Source of the DNA: Treponema sp. | GTDB taxonomy: Bacteria; Spirochaetota; Spirochaetia; Treponematales; Treponemataceae | DNA: 64,000 nucleotides | NCBI GenBank assembly: GCA_017469785.1 | Contig: JAFUFU010000045.1 | Span: 146,284-210,283 of the forward strand | Direction: 5' to 3' | In this document: one piece after another, positions 49,853 to 59,707 of the stretch | Layout of the letters: the number at the start of each line of letters is the position of its first letter | Numbering within the stretch: position 1 is the first letter of the stretch | Notes under the pieces: model-generated | What the model saw: the letters and a program-made list of their open reading frames with translations, nothing else | Told to the model about the DNA's origin: nothing | Database searches by the model: none | Position numbers and translations under genes: made by a program

Positions 49853-50557
49853 ATGGCAAGCGTAAAATGGCGACACGAATTTAAATATCTCTCCCCGGAG
49901 TACATTCTTACGTATCTAGAAAAACGCTCGTCTGCGCTTTTGCATCAGGACAGTCATGTAGGAGAGCAGGGGTATTATGCAATCCGCTCCATTTATTTTG
50001 ATGACATGTACAATTCCTGTTATTATGAGAACGAGGACGGTTCGGATCCCCGTGAAAAATTCCGCATCAGAATCTACAACTGTTCCAGGGAGCGTATTTC
50101 ACTGGAGCTGAAGCAGCGCGAAAAATCACGATGTCACAAAATCTCAACGTCCCTTTCCCTTGAAACTTGCGAGGAGATTATGGGCGGAAAAATTCCCCGA
50201 ATTCAGAATGATTCACCATATCTATTGAAGAAACTTGTCATGCAGATGCAGAGCCGTCTTCTCCGCCCCCGCGTAATCGTGGCTTACGAACGCGTTCCTC
50301 TTGTATGGAAGGCCGGAAATGTGCGCGTCACTTTTGACCGGAATATCAGAAGTTCGGCGGATATTGCTAATTTTTTTAATCCGAATCTGGCTTGCCGGCC
50401 GATTCTCGAAACAAACACGAATATGATTGAAGTGAAGTTTGATGAATTCCTGCCTGATTTTATCAATGAGGTGTTGCAGACGGGACGACTTTCACAGACT
50501 TCATTTTCAAAATATTATCTGTGCCGTAAATACAATCTGGCGGCAGAAAATTTATAG
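49853..50557 (+). CDS. VTC-domain protein, polyphosphate-polymerase-like
   Basis: The 234-residue protein resembles the VTC catalytic domain, a tunnel fold with basic and acidic strands: RHEFKYL at the start, SIYFDDMYNSCYYEN, EKFRIRIYNC, SLELKQREKSR and the C-terminal MIEVKFDEFLPDF. In yeast the domain makes polyphosphate from ATP. In bacteria it is often paired with a DUF4956 membrane protein, as here, 15 bases downstream. Confidence 0.78.
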   Translation: MASVKWRHEFKYLSPEYILTYLEKRSSALLHQDSHVGEQGYYAIRSIYFDDMYNSCYYENEDGSDPREKFRIRIYNCSRERISLELKQREKSRCHKISTSLSLETCEEIMGGKIPRIQNDSPYLLKKLVMQMQSRLLRPRVIVAYERVPLVWKAGNVRVTFDRNIRSSADIANFFNPNLACRPILETNTNMIEVKFDEFLPDFINEVLQTGRLSQTSFSKYYLCRKYNLAAENL

Positions 50558-50572
50558 GATTGAGGAGCTTGT

Positions 50573-51253
50573 ATGGGTTTCAAGGATATTTTTAAAAAAT
50601 CATTTCTGGAAGGATTCTCGCGCTATGATATGTCTCCTACCAACATCATCATAGTCATGGCGATTTCTACAGTTTTTGCGCTCTATATTTTCATGGCATA
50701 TCGGCTGCTTACCAGAAAAACCTTCTATTCAAAGACTTTCAATATTTCCCTGGCTGCTGTTACGGTCATTACTACGGCTATAATCCTTACGATTCAGTCC
50801 AGCGTGGTCATTTCTCTCGGTATGGTCGGTGCCCTCTCTATTGTCCGATTCAGAACTGCGGTCAAGGAACCGATGGATCTGGCCTTCTTGTTCTGGGCAA
50901 TCAGCACTGGAATCATCTGCGGTGCGGGACTGGCTGAAATTGCCTGTGTGCTTGCCTTTGTCCTTTCCATCGGGCTTTTTATTCTGGACAGGATTCCTGT
51001 GGGCCGGGCTCCCCAAATCCTTATCGTCAGCGCAAAAGGCTATGATTCAGAAAAAGCAATCATCGAAATCGTAAAAACTTATTGCGCATACTATACGGTA
51101 AAAAGCCGGGCCCTTTCAAACAATCAGACTGATTTGGTTGTGGAAATCCGCACCGTTAAATCCGCAGAAGCGAAATTGATTCAGGAAGTTGCGGCTCTGG
51201 ACAGCGTGCTTTCTTCAAGTCTCTTGCGGCATGATGGCGAAGTGACGTATTAG
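50573..51253 (+). CDS. DUF4956 membrane protein
   Basis: The 226-residue protein has four membrane helices (about 25-150) with the conserved core SLGMVGALSIVRFRTAVKEP, and a soluble C-terminal domain (about 155-226). It is a partner of VTC-domain proteins and may be the channel or anchor for their product. GAGGAG precedes ATG. Confidence 0.78.
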   Translation: MGFKDIFKKSFLEGFSRYDMSPTNIIIVMAISTVFALYIFMAYRLLTRKTFYSKTFNISLAAVTVITTAIILTIQSSVVISLGMVGALSIVRFRTAVKEPMDLAFLFWAISTGIICGAGLAEIACVLAFVLSIGLFILDRIPVGRAPQILIVSAKGYDSEKAIIEIVKTYCAYYTVKSRALSNNQTDLVVEIRTVKSAEAKLIQEVAALDSVLSSSLLRHDGEVTY

Positions 51254-51301
51254 ATTTTAAAACTGGCGTTTTTTAAGAATCTGTCGTACAATAGATTCGC
51301 T

Positions 51302-51784
51302 ATGAAAAAGTTTCTTTGTATTTTATTTGCGCTTGCTTTCTTTGCAGGCGCGGGTTTTGCTTCTTCTTTCAAAACGAATGCTACGGTCTATGTTTCTGTA
51401 AAATCCACGAGTCTCAAAAGCGGGGCAGGATTTTTTTCCAAAAAAAGCGGTACGGTCTCTTACGGCGACCAGATGACTGTGCTTGAAAGCAACTCCAAAA
51501 AATCCCGTGTGCGATTGTCATCAAATCCCTCTGTTTCGGGCTGGATTTCAAACGGAAACTTGACATCAAAAAAAATCACAAAATCATCTTCAAGTTCGGT
51601 GAATGCCTCATCAAACGAGCTTGCTCTTGCCGGAAAGGGATTTTCTGAAGAAGCTGAAAAGGCATTTAAGTCTTCAAACGGAAACCTGAATTATGCTGAA
51701 GTCGATGAAATCGAAAAAATTACGGTCTCAGATTCCGAGCTTTCTGCTTTCATCTCAGAAGGGCATTTGAAGGGAGGCGAGTAA
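51302..51784 (+). CDS. secreted bacterial SH3-domain protein
   Basis: The 160-residue protein has a signal peptide (cleaved near GFASS) and one SH3b domain (about 27-85; VYVSVKSTSLKSGAGFFS and GWISNGNLTSKK). A Ser-rich C-terminal part follows, with KGFSEEAEKAFKSSNG near 117-132. SH3b domains bind cell-wall peptides. ATG follows TACAAT by nine bases with no Shine-Dalgarno site. The protease gene starts within its stop codon (TAATG). Confidence 0.78.
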   Translation: MKKFLCILFALAFFAGAGFASSFKTNATVYVSVKSTSLKSGAGFFSKKSGTVSYGDQMTVLESNSKKSRVRLSSNPSVSGWISNGNLTSKKITKSSSSSVNASSNELALAGKGFSEEAEKAFKSSNGNLNYAEVDEIEKITVSDSELSAFISEGHLKGGE

Positions 51785-52764
51785 TGAGTGAATTGAAAAT
51801 TAAAAGCGGAAAATTTAGAATCGGAAATCTGTTAAGTAAATATTCTTGCGGAAAAACGAAAAATCTTGCCTCTGCATTGTTTCTCATCTCTCAACTTTCA
51901 GTTTTCGCTTTCTTGACTTCCTGTGCCACATCAGGCAAGCTTACGAGCGCGCTTTCTGCTGCCAGCGATATTGCCAGTGCGGCAGGATACGGTGAGGCTG
52001 GTGCTGTGCTGAATGCCGGGGCCTCTGTCTCAAAGGCAATGGAAGAAATCACTCCTCAAAACGAATATTACATCGGACGGGCTGTTGCGGCGACGATTCT
52101 TTCAAATTATAGGGTGTATTCAGCACCGGTGAGCGAAGCCTACCTCAACAAAATTTGCGGCACGATTGTAATCAATTCTGAGAATCCTGAGCCCTACAAC
52201 GGCTATCATGTGAAGATTCTTGACTCAACAGAAGTAAATGCATTTGCGACCAGCGGCGGCCACATTTTCATCACGAGGGGGTTGCTGGCCTGTACGAACA
52301 GCGAGGATGCCCTTGCCGGAGTCATCGCCCACGAAATGGCCCATGTACAGCTGCAGCACAGTCTCAAGGCGATTAAAACCAGCCGCTGGACATCTGCCGG
52401 AATTGCTGCCACAAGCGCTGCAGTTTCCGCCGCAAAAAAAGATTCTGAACTTGCGGCTACGATGAATGACATGGTAAGCGATGTCGTCACCAATATGGTG
52501 AATAACGGTTATTCAAAGACTCAGGAATTTGATGCGGATGCCCTCGCTCTCACGCTTATGGCGAATGCCGGCTACAATCCCAGCGCCATGCTAGACATGC
52601 TTTCCCAGTTAAAGGCGGCTCAGGGCGGAAAATCTGGCGGAATGTACAAAACCCACCCGTCACCCGACCAGAGAATCAGCAGTGTGAATTCGGCGCTCAA
52701 AAAAGTCAGCGCACCGGCCGATACCGCGAATTATCGAAAGGCACGGTTCACGGCAAATAAATAG
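51784..52764 (+). CDS. M48-family metalloprotease lipoprotein
   Basis: The 326-residue protein has a long N-terminus before a lipobox LTSC (Cys47 region), then an M48 peptidase domain with HEMAHVQLQH (near residues 183-192) and the downstream Glu in KTQEFDADALAL. It resembles BepA/LoiP-type periplasmic proteases that police outer membrane assembly. It is coupled to the SH3 gene by a one-base overlap of stop and start and is followed after eight bases by the cyclase gene. Confidence 0.85.
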   Translation: MSELKIKSGKFRIGNLLSKYSCGKTKNLASALFLISQLSVFAFLTSCATSGKLTSALSAASDIASAAGYGEAGAVLNAGASVSKAMEEITPQNEYYIGRAVAATILSNYRVYSAPVSEAYLNKICGTIVINSENPEPYNGYHVKILDSTEVNAFATSGGHIFITRGLLACTNSEDALAGVIAHEMAHVQLQHSLKAIKTSRWTSAGIAATSAAVSAAKKDSELAATMNDMVSDVVTNMVNNGYSKTQEFDADALALTLMANAGYNPSAMLDMLSQLKAAQGGKSGGMYKTHPSPDQRISSVNSALKKVSAPADTANYRKARFTANK

Positions 52765-52772
52765 GAAAATTC

Positions 52773-54800
52773 ATGAGAAAAATCAAAAAAATCAGCCAGC
52801 GGTTCATTTCGATTGCTGCTCTTGCGCTTGTTGTCTGCCTGCTTTCTTCCACCAGTGCTTTCCATTGGGCCGAAAACAAGTCCTATGACAGCCGCATGGC
52901 TTTTTCCGCCGGATATTTTTCTCCTTCGGATGAAATCGCTCTTGTTATCCTTGATCAGGAAAGCCTTGATTGGGCAAAAGAGGAGCTGGGCTGGGGATGG
53001 CCATGGCCCAGGGAAGCCTACGCAAAAATGATTGACTATTTCAACCGGGGAAATGCGGCATCCTTTGCGTTGGATATGATTTATTCCGAACCGTCTGTCT
53101 ATGGCACTTCTGATGATGAAAAATTCGCTGAAAGCGCCAGAAAATTCGGCCGCGTGATTCAGACGATTTTCTATGAGAACAAAGATTCCGAGCCGACCCT
53201 GCCTATACTTTCCCTGCGTGACTCCGCGGCCATGCTGGGAAACGTCAGTTCCAGCCTTGACTCGGACAAGGTTGCGCGAAGAAGCCCTGTGGAGCCGGCC
53301 GTCAGCGGAGAATACGGGCTTTCTATTGCGAGCTATCTTGTCAAGAACGGCAGAATTGATTTTGATGCCATTCCACGGGCAAAAGACGACGGCATGTATA
53401 TCCGCTATGTTGACGATTTAAGCCGTTTTGTTCCCTATTCGGCAAAGCAGATTCTCCAAAGCGAGATGAGCCTTGAGCAGGGACTGGCTGATACCAGCGG
53501 AAATTTTATCCCGCCGGAGCAGTTCGAGGGAAATTATGTGTTTTTCGGCCTTTATGCGCCGGGACTGTTTGATATCTGTGCAACTCCGCTTTCGGCGACT
53601 TATCCCGGAGTCGGAGTGCATTTGTGCCAGCTCGACACGATTCTGCAGGAGAATTATCTCTATGATGTTCCGTCTGCCCTTGAAGTCCTGCTTCTAGTCC
53701 TGTCTGTTGCAGGCGGATTTTTGCTTGGCTCCTCGATTTCTCAGGCAAAAATCACTTCGCTTGTAATAAAGACGGCTTTTGCACTGGCAGTCTGCATGGC
53801 CTGGTATGCGTTTTCCATCATTCTTTTCATCAGTGGATGGATTCTGCCATCTGCCACGGTTATTTTCGGATTTATGCTCTCGTACATTACGGCTATCTTT
53901 GAGGCCTACATGACGGAAGGGCACCAGAGGCGTTACTTGAAGTCGGCTTTCCGCCAGTATCTCAGTCCGGCCGTCATCGAAAATCTTATCGCCAATCCGG
54001 AAAAGCTCAATCTTGGCGGCGAAGAACGTGAAATCACGGCATATTTTTCTGACGTTCAGGGTTTCACCTCCATTTCGGAAAAACTTACCCCGAAAGAACT
54101 CACCGATTTGCTCAACAATTATCTCAGTGCCATGACGGACATCATTCTTGCTCACGGCGGTACAATCGACAAATATGAGGGAGATGCAATCATCGCTTTC
54201 TGGGGGGCGCCTACAGAGCAGGCTGACCACGCGAAACGGGCTGTTGATGCTGCCTTGGCCTGCCAGCAGAAGCTCCGGGACATGCAGGACGAGCTTACTA
54301 AAGTGACAGGGAAGCCTTTTGTGCAGAGAATCGGACTGAACACTGGAAAAGCTGTAGTTGGCAATATGGGAAGTCGGAGCCGTTTTGATTACACCATGAT
54401 GGGCGACACCGTAAATCTTGCCAGCCGTCTGGAAGGAATCAACAAGCAGTTCGGAACATACACCATGTGCTCAAGAGCCACGATGGAAAGCGCAAAGGCC
54501 AATGGCTGCCAATATTTTTTCCGTCCCATTTCAAACATCGCGGTTGTGGGTAAAAAAGAAGGCGTTCAGGTCTTTGTGCCTATGCCGAATGAAGAATTTG
54601 AATCCAGCACAGAAGTGAGAGCTGCCTACGATGAAGCCTATGCCCTGTTTGAGAGAGGGAATTTTAGTGCTGCCAGGGAAAAATTCGCGCAAAATTCAGA
54701 AAATGACGCGCCTTCAGCGAAATTTGTCGAAAAATGCGAAAAACTGATTAAGAATCCTCCTGAAAATTGGGATGGAATTCTTCGCGCGACAGAAAAATAA
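52773..54800 (+). CDS. CHASE2-domain adenylate cyclase
   Basis: The 675-residue protein has an N-terminal membrane helix, a CHASE2 sensor domain (about 35-290), three C-terminal membrane helices of that module (about 295-370) and a class III cyclase domain (about 410-610). Metal-binding Asp residues lie in YFSDVQGF and YEGDAIIAFW. The purine-selecting pair is Lys (IDKYEGD) and Asp (MMGDTVNLASRLE), which indicates ATP and cAMP. The last 60 residues look like a helical TPR-like extension. It is third in an operon with the SH3 and M48 genes. Confidence 0.88.
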   Translation: MRKIKKISQRFISIAALALVVCLLSSTSAFHWAENKSYDSRMAFSAGYFSPSDEIALVILDQESLDWAKEELGWGWPWPREAYAKMIDYFNRGNAASFALDMIYSEPSVYGTSDDEKFAESARKFGRVIQTIFYENKDSEPTLPILSLRDSAAMLGNVSSSLDSDKVARRSPVEPAVSGEYGLSIASYLVKNGRIDFDAIPRAKDDGMYIRYVDDLSRFVPYSAKQILQSEMSLEQGLADTSGNFIPPEQFEGNYVFFGLYAPGLFDICATPLSATYPGVGVHLCQLDTILQENYLYDVPSALEVLLLVLSVAGGFLLGSSISQAKITSLVIKTAFALAVCMAWYAFSIILFISGWILPSATVIFGFMLSYITAIFEAYMTEGHQRRYLKSAFRQYLSPAVIENLIANPEKLNLGGEEREITAYFSDVQGFTSISEKLTPKELTDLLNNYLSAMTDIILAHGGTIDKYEGDAIIAFWGAPTEQADHAKRAVDAALACQQKLRDMQDELTKVTGKPFVQRIGLNTGKAVVGNMGSRSRFDYTMMGDTVNLASRLEGINKQFGTYTMCSRATMESAKANGCQYFFRPISNIAVVGKKEGVQVFVPMPNEEFESSTEVRAAYDEAYALFERGNFSAAREKFAQNSENDAPSAKFVEKCEKLIKNPPENWDGILRATEK

Positions 54801-54808
54801 GGAATATC

Positions 54809-57115
54809 CTAATACATTATTTCCCGCACGGTTTCTGCTGGTGTCTTTCCATCATACAGATAGGCATACATTGCGGCGGCGGCGATGACCTTGCGCCCGT
54901 ATTCGCGTGTTTCGGCAAAAGGCAGGGATTCAAGGAACAAATCCATGCTGATTCCCACTGGTTTCTGGGCTGGTTTTCCTGTGGTGGCCCAGTCGTTTCG
55001 GAATCGTTTTCCCCAGTTACGCACGTTTGTCAGGCCTGCGTTGTATGCGTAGAGTGCGAGAAGCTCGTTGTTGTCCTCGGTCCTGCCAATCAGCGAAGAA
55101 AGATAATGGGTTCCCATGCGGATATTTGTCTCTGGATCAAAAATGTCATATCTGCCGTCTGTTCCGATTTTTAGCTTGCGTGCCTCGTCATCGGCAGTGG
55201 CTTCCATCAGCTGTGTCAGACCGTTCGCTCCTGCCTTGCTCGTGACGCTTGCGTCAAAGAAACTTTCGCTCCTCACAAGCGCAAACATCAGATAATCCTG
55301 TACGCCGAATTCGCTGGAGGCAGTTTCAATGAGCTGCTTGTAGAAGCGCGGATAAGTGACTTGCAACAGTTCTTTTGGAATGGCTCCCTTTGTGGATTCA
55401 AAGGCGCGGGCGGCAATTCTAAGGCTCTGGACATTATAGGAGCTGTCCCTGTTGTTTTCGGCGCATTCGCTCAGGAACTTGCTGGTTTTGATTGTGTCTT
55501 CTGTGGAGATGCTGCTGCGGTTTGCGAGCCATTCCGTGTACATTCGCTGGGGGAAGCCAAAGGCGGCGTATCCGGCAAGAAGTTTTCCGGCCCCCTTGTC
55601 CTCTGTTTCCTGCCTTCCTTCATTTTGCCTGAGAATGTATGCCTCAACCAGTTCTGGGGAGGTGACATTAAGGCGCTCCAGCGCACAGACTTTGTAGTAA
55701 AGCGATGAGGGGCTGTTCAGGACTTTAGTAAAGGCCTCCACCGCTTGACGGGTTTTCAGCCCCTCATCGCCTTGTGCCAGACCTTCCTCTATAAGACGGC
55801 CTGAAATATAGGCGTATTTTCCGGCTGTGAGCGGAGAGAAGTTGGAATCTGTTTTTTTCCAGACTTTGAAGAAATCCTGCCAGCGGTGGCTTGAAAGAAG
55901 CAGAATCGAAAGTGACTCGAAGAAATCATCAAAATAGTCGGGGGAGTGGATTTTCGAGCCGTATTTTGTAAGTGTGGCGATGATGTCATCAGTGGAAGTC
56001 CTAAGCTGAAAATTCAGGAGATACCAGAGACAGTTGTCGAATTGCAGTGGGTCTTCCGTGGATTCAAGGGCTTTCCTGAAACGCGAGACAGTCTGAGTCG
56101 GATACCGGCCAGCCTTGTCGTAAAGCCGTGCGGCGTAAAAATAGGCGAAATATGCTTTTTCGGGCGAAAGAGTCTGTGCGAGGCGGTCAAAGCTCCTTGC
56201 GGAAGCGAAATAGTCGTTTGTTCCGTAGAGCGTTGACTTGCCGATGTCAGAAAGAATCTGGGATTCAATTTCCTCTCCGCGGTTTTTATAAATCTGGAAA
56301 ATTTTGTCAATCTGGCTGAAAGTGAGTTTATAGCTTCTGTGAAATACTGCGATTCTGTAATCTATGATTGTCTTTTCAGGGTTTTCCGCGTTCTGCAGGG
56401 CGCCGAGAAGCTCCTCAAATCCGCCTTCGGGTATGATGGCAGGCTCTTTTTCCTGCGGTTCTGGATTATCCGATGCATCCGTAGCTGCCTTTGGTTCAGC
56501 AGGTGCAAGCTGGCTTTCGAGAAGATTCCGCTTGTTGAGGTTCTTTTGGAATTTTTCTGTTTCCGCCTGGATGTTCTTGTTTTTTTCAAGAATACGGCTG
56601 ACGTATGTGGAGTATGTCTCAAGATGTTCGCTTGAAATGGGCCGGGAAATGTACCACTTGAAGAATTCCTCGTCAAAGCGGCTGTCTTTTTTTTCGGCAA
56701 GGGAGAGAAGCCTGAGTTTTATCAGTTCATTTTTTGCCGTTTCAAGGGAAATGCCGTCAGTGCGCTTTATGATTGAGGCATATTCTCCGTGCAGGAAAAA
56801 TTCGCGGCAGGCGGTTGTGAGCGAGCTTTCATCGGTGTATGTGTCAGCCAGATAGTTCGCAGATTCAATTCTTTCCTTGACGCTTCCAAGCATCGTAAGG
56901 GATTCGGCGCTTCTTTTTGCGATGAGGGGGCTTCCTTTTTTGCGGGCTAATTTAAAAAGGCGAAGTGCTTCATGCTCATTACCTTTGTCTGAAGCCTGAA
57001 GCGCTAGAAAATAATTTGAGTCATCGCCAAACTGTTTTTGTGGAGAATTATCGTCCCTTGCACAGGCAGAAAACAATGCGAGCGCAAGGACGATAACAAT
57101 GAATTTTTTCATCAT
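54809..57115 (-). CDS. lytic murein transglycosylase lipoprotein (Slt-like)
   Basis: The 768-residue protein has lipobox LFSAC (Cys18), a long helical superhelix (about 30-590), and a C-terminal SLT domain (about 605-740) with catalytic Glu in LVRSESFFDASV, GLTQLMEATA and ALYAYNAGLTNV. It cuts peptidoglycan with formation of anhydro ends. A Glu/Pro/Ala-rich stretch (about 205-225) links two parts of the helical region. The start overlaps the end of the LysM gene by four bases (ATGA). Confidence 0.88.
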   Translation of the reverse strand: MMKKFIVIVLALALFSACARDDNSPQKQFGDDSNYFLALQASDKGNEHEALRLFKLARKKGSPLIAKRSAESLTMLGSVKERIESANYLADTYTDESSLTTACREFFLHGEYASIIKRTDGISLETAKNELIKLRLLSLAEKKDSRFDEEFFKWYISRPISSEHLETYSTYVSRILEKNKNIQAETEKFQKNLNKRNLLESQLAPAEPKAATDASDNPEPQEKEPAIIPEGGFEELLGALQNAENPEKTIIDYRIAVFHRSYKLTFSQIDKIFQIYKNRGEEIESQILSDIGKSTLYGTNDYFASARSFDRLAQTLSPEKAYFAYFYAARLYDKAGRYPTQTVSRFRKALESTEDPLQFDNCLWYLLNFQLRTSTDDIIATLTKYGSKIHSPDYFDDFFESLSILLLSSHRWQDFFKVWKKTDSNFSPLTAGKYAYISGRLIEEGLAQGDEGLKTRQAVEAFTKVLNSPSSLYYKVCALERLNVTSPELVEAYILRQNEGRQETEDKGAGKLLAGYAAFGFPQRMYTEWLANRSSISTEDTIKTSKFLSECAENNRDSSYNVQSLRIAARAFESTKGAIPKELLQVTYPRFYKQLIETASSEFGVQDYLMFALVRSESFFDASVTSKAGANGLTQLMEATADDEARKLKIGTDGRYDIFDPETNIRMGTHYLSSLIGRTEDNNELLALYAYNAGLTNVRNWGKRFRNDWATTGKPAQKPVGISMDLFLESLPFAETREYGRKVIAAAAMYAYLYDGKTPAETVREIMY

Positions 57116-58764
57116 TCCGCCGGTATAAGGATGTCGCTTCCAGAAATAATCAAATCTGGATTCTTAATATTGTTGTAATCCGCAATCTTCGGATATTTCC
57201 ACGGTGTCTTATAGTAAGATTCTGAAATATCCCAAAGCGTATCGCCCCATTTGATATGGTACTGGGCGTCAGAGGTCTTTTTGACCTCGACTTTCTTTTC
57301 CTCGACAGGAGCCGGTTTCGGAACGACTTTTTCCGGTTCTGGAGCGATGATGATTTTGTCCTCAACTGCTTCTGGAGCCGGCTCGTCCTTGGGCTCTTCA
57401 GGCTTTACATTGATAACGGTCATATCTTTCTCTGGTGGCGTGTAGGGCTGCTCAATGACAGTTTCCTTTTCCTTTGAGAAGAAGCGGTCAAGGATAGAGA
57501 CGCCGTTCGTGTTCCGAGATGCAAGCAGGTTGTATTTTGACGGCACGATGAAGAGCACGAGAATCGTTGCGATTACACAGATAATCGCGCAGATGATGCA
57601 GATAATCACAGGAATGCGTGTCTTTTTGTTCTCATCTTCCTCGTCGTAGAGAGAAGCGTGCTCTCCGGCGATGGTTTCCTTGTCGTATAAATCCGAGAAG
57701 TCCATTGCGCCGCTTCCTGAGCCAACATCTGTGTCAGCGAAGAGGTCATCGGTTGATGAATTGAAAGCAGGATCGTCCAAATCATCAAAATTGAGACCAG
57801 TGGCGCTGGCATCGCTGAGGTCAGAAGAATCTGATGAGAATGAATCCGTGTTTGTCACGGGCGCGTCAAAGTCCGGGAGATCGAAGCCTTCCGGCTCTTG
57901 AGTCGTATCGCTGTCGTTGAAAATGTCAGAATCAAGGGAATCACCAGCCAGAGTCGTATCGTCTGAGCCGGAATCATCGGCCAAAGTCGTGTCGTCAGAA
58001 TCGAAATCCGGGAGAGAAAAATCCTCTGTTGAGAAATTCTCCACAGTCTCTGTTGCGTCCGCCGTTTTTGACAAATCCGGGCTTTCCGTTCCGATGTCAT
58101 CAGAAACAGTGCCATCAAAGTCTGTGTTTGAGAAATCAACTGACTCAAGGGTCGTGTCCTCAATAGGAAGATCATTGTCAAGTTCCGAATAATCTGGCAA
58201 TGCACCCTCAAAAGATTCAGGGTTTTTTGGGCTTTCTTCCGGGGCAGCCTCAGGCTCAGACTTGTCAAAGCTGAAATGCATGTCCTCCAGGGCGTCTGAT
58301 TTAATGTCCGGGAGATCATCCGGAGAGAATGTGCTGTCCTCAACCTCTGTGCTTGCGAGGTTTTCCTCGACAACCGGGGTTTCCTCTGCGGAGTTTGTGA
58401 TTGCAAAATCAGCAGGCTCCTCACGCTCGGCAGCCGTCCTTGACACCAGGGCAACTTCCGTTTCGCTTTTTTTACCAGTCTCCGGATCAACGACTTCCGC
58501 TGTAAGATTGTTGCCTTCGTCAAGACCGACAGAAAGATGAAGCTCTGGCTCGCCGTTGGGATGCGGGTTAAGTTTTGTGACTTCAAGGGTATCGACGTAT
58601 TCAGCGTCCTCCATCGTACCGTTTTCTGAGCGGTACAGGTCAATCTGAACTTTTGTCTGGTTGTCTTTTGCTGTCGTTAAATCAAGCATTCTTTTTTTGG
58701 GAGTTCCTTCTTCGAGAACCGGATAAAATGTTCCGTCAGCAAGTTTGATTCCGATTGTTTTCAT
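57112..58764 (-). CDS. LysM protein with a long acidic cytoplasmic-type region
   Basis: Residues 1-110 look like a small folded domain. Residues about 130-375 are a low-complexity Asp/Ser/Glu/Phe-rich region with many LPDFD, SDDTTLA and FSxxDL-type repeats. One membrane helix (about 393-415) follows, then a Pro/Glu/Lys linker and a C-terminal LysM domain (about 500-550; YHIKWGDTLWDISESYY). The LysM domain should bind peptidoglycan in the periplasm, leaving the acidic region in the cytoplasm. Coupling to the transglycosylase gene suggests one cell-wall remodelling unit. Confidence 0.78.
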   Translation of the reverse strand: MKTIGIKLADGTFYPVLEEGTPKKRMLDLTTAKDNQTKVQIDLYRSENGTMEDAEYVDTLEVTKLNPHPNGEPELHLSVGLDEGNNLTAEVVDPETGKKSETEVALVSRTAAEREEPADFAITNSAEETPVVEENLASTEVEDSTFSPDDLPDIKSDALEDMHFSFDKSEPEAAPEESPKNPESFEGALPDYSELDNDLPIEDTTLESVDFSNTDFDGTVSDDIGTESPDLSKTADATETVENFSTEDFSLPDFDSDDTTLADDSGSDDTTLAGDSLDSDIFNDSDTTQEPEGFDLPDFDAPVTNTDSFSSDSSDLSDASATGLNFDDLDDPAFNSSTDDLFADTDVGSGSGAMDFSDLYDKETIAGEHASLYDEEDENKKTRIPVIICIICAIICVIATILVLFIVPSKYNLLASRNTNGVSILDRFFSKEKETVIEQPYTPPEKDMTVINVKPEEPKDEPAPEAVEDKIIIAPEPEKVVPKPAPVEEKKVEVKKTSDAQYHIKWGDTLWDISESYYKTPWKYPKIADYNNIKNPDLIISGSDILIPAE

Positions 58765-58819
58765 CTTATACCCCTAATTAAATCAGTGTTGCCCGCAATA
58801 AGCGGATGGATTGATGCCG

Positions 58820-59707
58820 TTACTTCGCGTCACTTGTTGAAGTACGAGGAGCTGTTGCTGCTGCAGGTGTACTTCGTGCTGTTGCGCTGTAACTGTATTC
58901 AGAAATACCTGACAATTCATTTACAGTTGTTCCGAATTTATCAGCGACATTGTATGTCGTTGTTTTGATGATGTTCCCCGTTGAGTCGTATTTGTAGATG
59001 ACGCGAACGATGAGCTTGTTATCTGCATTGTATGTCTGTTCCTCGGTAATCTGATATGATGCGTCAAATCTGTATACAACCTTTTTCGATGGAGCGCCAA
59101 CTGCGTTTGAATAGGCGATTTCCGAAAGTTTACCTGCATCATTGTAAGAGTAGCTTGATTTTTCTTCAAGATGACCCTGAGCCGCATACTGGGCGATTTC
59201 GACTACGCGGTTCTGGTCATCGTACTTTGTGATGATTTTTGAAAGAAGGGCACCGTCAGCATTGTAATATGATTCGTCAGTCTGCTTCCCGTTGACGCGC
59301 CAGATTGTTTTATTTGTGAGCACGTCGCTTGAGTTGAACTCTGATTCTTCGGTTTTGTTTCCGTCAGCATCATAGCTGGCCGTGATTTTCCATGAGACTT
59401 TTCCGTCAGAGTCAGTGCATACTGTCTCAACGAGTTTGTCTCCGTCATATTTGTAAGTGATGTGGTCAACCAATGCGTCTTTGCTGGTCAACTCAGATGC
59501 TTCAATTTCCCGCCCTGTCGAATCAAATGTGTGGACAAACTTTGCCCGTGGTGAGCGGTAATAATCGCCGAATTTTTCCGTAATCTGATATTCTGTTTTT
59601 GTATACTCACCGACTGTTCCGACTGGTTTGAGCGATGCTTCTGAATCAAATGCAAAAGCCTGCGCAGTGAGTGCGGCGGCTGCAAGAATAAACAGTGTTT
59701 TTTTCAT
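58820..59707 (-). CDS. secreted YD/RHS-like repeat protein
   Basis: The 295-residue protein has a signal peptide (cleaved near AFAFD) and about nine repeats of some 20-22 residues, of the type YNADGxLxxKxxxKYD. These resemble RHS/YD or MORN-like beta repeats of unknown function. A Thr/Ala-rich tail ends the protein. GGGGGA precedes ATG. It lies 55 bases upstream of the LysM gene and may be co-transcribed with it. Confidence 0.65.
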   Translation of the reverse strand: MKKTLFILAAAALTAQAFAFDSEASLKPVGTVGEYTKTEYQITEKFGDYYRSPRAKFVHTFDSTGREIEASELTSKDALVDHITYKYDGDKLVETVCTDSDGKVSWKITASYDADGNKTEESEFNSSDVLTNKTIWRVNGKQTDESYYNADGALLSKIITKYDDQNRVVEIAQYAAQGHLEEKSSYSYNDAGKLSEIAYSNAVGAPSKKVVYRFDASYQITEEQTYNADNKLIVRVIYKYDSTGNIIKTTTYNVADKFGTTVNELSGISEYSYSATARSTPAAATAPRTSTSDAK

